Shown one piece after another: positions 7,084 through 8,112 of a stretch of DNA of 8,112 bases. The stretch spans positions 1 to 8,112 of the forward strand of contig CANFNN010000125.1 of the NCBI GenBank assembly GCA_947448095.1. The letters run 5' to 3'. Both the position numbers and the translations under genes were made by a program. The notes under the pieces were generated by a model. That model saw only the letters and a program-made list of their open reading frames with translations. It had not been told where the DNA came from and made no database searches. This DNA comes from Bacteriovoracaceae bacterium. GTDB lineage: Bacteria; Bdellovibrionota; Bacteriovoracia; Bacteriovoracales; Bacteriovoracaceae. The stretch's first letter is position 1; each line of letters opens with the position of its first letter.

Positions 7084-7860
7084 TTAAATTCTGCCTCTAA
7101 TCTTCGCCACACAAATAGCTGCAAATTCATTAAACCAAAGATCGATTGCCTGAAGATTGTCTCCGCTTGCAAATGGTACCTTCATATTCAAAATTTCATA
7201 TTCTCCGGTCAAAAGATGAGAAGTCGGAGCTGGTATTGGCCTGTATCCAGCTTTTAGAAATAGACCCATTGATCTCGGCATGTGAATAGCAGAAGTCACT
7301 AAAATAAAAGGCTGATCTTTTATTAGTGTTTTGAGATTAATGGTATGTTCAAAGGTATTACTGGATTCTTCTTCTATAATGATGCGATCAGGCTTCGCTC
7401 CAAGCTTGATAGCCATGTCTTTCATGGCGCTTGCTTCAGATCTTTCGGCCCAGCCCTTTCCAGTAAAAACGATGAATGACTCAGGGATTTCATTTTGAAT
7501 TTTAATTCCCTCGACTACACGTCCGAGTGTGTACCTGGTTAGTTCAGTTGTTAATGGGTGGTGAGGAGAATTTGGCACATATCCACCGGCGAGCACCACA
7601 ACGTATTTAATCTTTGTACCAGGGGGAATAACTTTAGTTACAAAGGCAGGATATTTATTCTCAAAACTGTTCAATAATACTTCTGTGAAAGGATCAAAAG
7701 CGAAAAGAATGAAAAGTGATACTCCTAAAGTTATGCACCACTTCGCGAGTTTTTGCTTTTTTGTCCAGATAAGTATGAGGCCAGCGATCAGCAACAAACC
7801 GATCCAGGCGGTAGGAGAGGTGAGAGCGATTGCAAAGCTTTTAAAAAGTTGACCCGACAT
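7084..7860 (-). CDS. ElyC/YdcF-type (DUF218) envelope protein
   Basis: This 258-aa inner-membrane protein has a DUF218 domain and is close in length and plan to E. coli ElyC (about 259 aa), a factor needed for envelope and peptidoglycan integrity. Two hydrophobic segments (about 16-32 and 40-55), separated by the basic KKQKLAK, anchor it. The DUF218 domain runs from about 85 to 250, with the family blocks VVVLAGGY (87-94), IVFTGKG (130-136), EEESSNTFEHT (163-173) and LVTSAIHMPRSMGLFLKAGY (187-206), followed by PIPAPT (208-213). The conserved acidic and Asn/His residues form the presumed active site of this poorly understood fold; SanA and YdcF are relatives. ATG 7860 is used, with a weak AGG 5 nt before it. 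It begins 6 bp after the stop of the upstream helicase gene, so the two are probably co-transcribed. The family assignment is firm; ElyC orthology rather than another DUF218 member is likely but not proven. Confidence 0.88.
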   Translation of the reverse strand: MSGQLFKSFAIALTSPTAWIGLLLIAGLILIWTKKQKLAKWCITLGVSLFILFAFDPFTEVLLNSFENKYPAFVTKVIPPGTKIKYVVVLAGGYVPNSPHHPLTTELTRYTLGRVVEGIKIQNEIPESFIVFTGKGWAERSEASAMKDMAIKLGAKPDRIIIEEESSNTFEHTINLKTLIKDQPFILVTSAIHMPRSMGLFLKAGYRPIPAPTSHLLTGEYEILNMKVPFASGDNLQAIDLWFNEFAAICVAKIRGRI

Positions 7861-7866
7861 ATAGAC

Positions 7867-8112
7867 CTAGCTCAGGAGATGTTGAAAATCATCCATATTA
7901 AGTTTTCCGCTGAAATACTCGTCATCATCTTCGGCCATCAAATCTCTGAAAAGTTCACGTTTACTTTGTTGGAGGACGAGAACTTTTTCTTCCACAGAGT
8001 CTTTAATAATAGGTCGATAGACTGTGAGCTTATTTTCCTGACCAATACGGTGAGCTCGATCGATTGCCTGTCTTTCCACGGCAGGATTCCACCAAGGATC
8101 CATTAAGAAGAT
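7867..8112 (-). CDS. SNF2-family ATP-dependent helicase, C-terminal end (cut by window edge)
   Basis: Only the last 81 codons are present; the frame stays open through the right edge, so the start and ATPase core lie outside. The visible part begins IFLMDPWWNPAVERQAIDRA and continues HRIGQ, the hallmark motif VI (with arginine finger) of SNF2/Rad54-type helicases. The family's usual tail follows: SVEEKVLVLQQSKRELFRDLM, then an acidic stretch AEDDDEYFSGKLNMDDF. Bacterial members are cytoplasmic DNA translocases thought to remodel protein-DNA complexes such as stalled RNA polymerase. The ATG at 8103 is an internal Met, not a start. The stop TAG (7867-7869) is 6 bp before the ElyC-like start. 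The family call is very secure. Confidence 0.93.
   Translation of the reverse strand: MFLMDPWWNPAVERQAIDRAHRIGQENKLTVYRPIIKDSVEEKVLVLQQSKRELFRDLMAEDDDEYFSGKLNMDDFQHLLS

Noticed and set aside
7060..7257. Plus-strand 65-aa frame starting in the hairpin
   Set aside because: It begins within the terminator stem and runs antisense to the conserved DUF218 protein.
7753..8106. Plus-strand 117-aa frame at the right edge
   Set aside because: It is antisense to the ElyC-like N-terminus and to the SNF2 motif VI region, both unmistakable on the minus strand.
1..8112. CRISPR array, tRNA/rRNA gene, insertion sequence or phage features
   Set aside because: No regularly spaced repeats, tRNA-like cloverleaf, terminal inverted repeats, transposase or phage motifs were seen on either strand.

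Overview
The window is AT-rich and has short intergenic gaps and good AGGAG-type ribosome sites. At least four of its seven genes encode exported or membrane proteins with Gram-negative features: TolC-like coiled-coil proteins, an ElyC/DUF218 envelope protein and several Sec signal peptides. The mix of secreted hydrolase-like enzymes, a transglutaminase-elicitor homologue and an SNF2 helicase fits a low-GC Gram-negative such as a Bacteriovorax/Peredibacter-like member of the Bdellovibrionota. That placement is an inference from gene content and style, not from a marker gene.

Layout. Positions 1-1497 (+) hold the 3' part of a glycoside-hydrolase-like protein with GH123/DUF4091 architecture; its true start lies off the left edge. 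Positions 1581-2639 (+) encode an exported transglutaminase-elicitor family protein (Cys-His catalytic signature). A 195-bp gap follows with a good extended -10 promoter. Next is a tight three-gene cluster, 2835-4268, 4308-5774 and 5788-7050 (+), with gaps of 39 and 13 bp. Its first two members are tandem, diverged paralogues with the two-fold helical plan of TolC-family outer-membrane proteins. In both, the segments that normally form the transmembrane beta-barrel are very short, and both carry a beta-rich C-terminal extension. The third is an unrecognised exported protein with an internal helical duplication and a beta-rich C-terminal half. A perfect 10-bp hairpin with a UCCG loop (7060-7083) separates this cluster from two minus-strand genes that converge on it: a 258-aa ElyC/YdcF-type (DUF218) envelope protein (7084-7860) and, 6 bp upstream of it, the C-terminal end of an SNF2-family helicase (7867-8112, cut by the right edge).

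How they may work together. The 2835-7050 cluster looks like one transcription unit producing three envelope/periplasmic proteins that probably act together. No pump (RND/ABC/MFS) or membrane-fusion gene is visible beside the TolC-like pair, so the usual efflux reading is not supported by context. This cluster is the best candidate for an undescribed system. The two left-hand genes are exported or probably exported enzymes that could act on polysaccharide and protein substrates outside the cell. The right-hand pair is a separate, probably unrelated unit.
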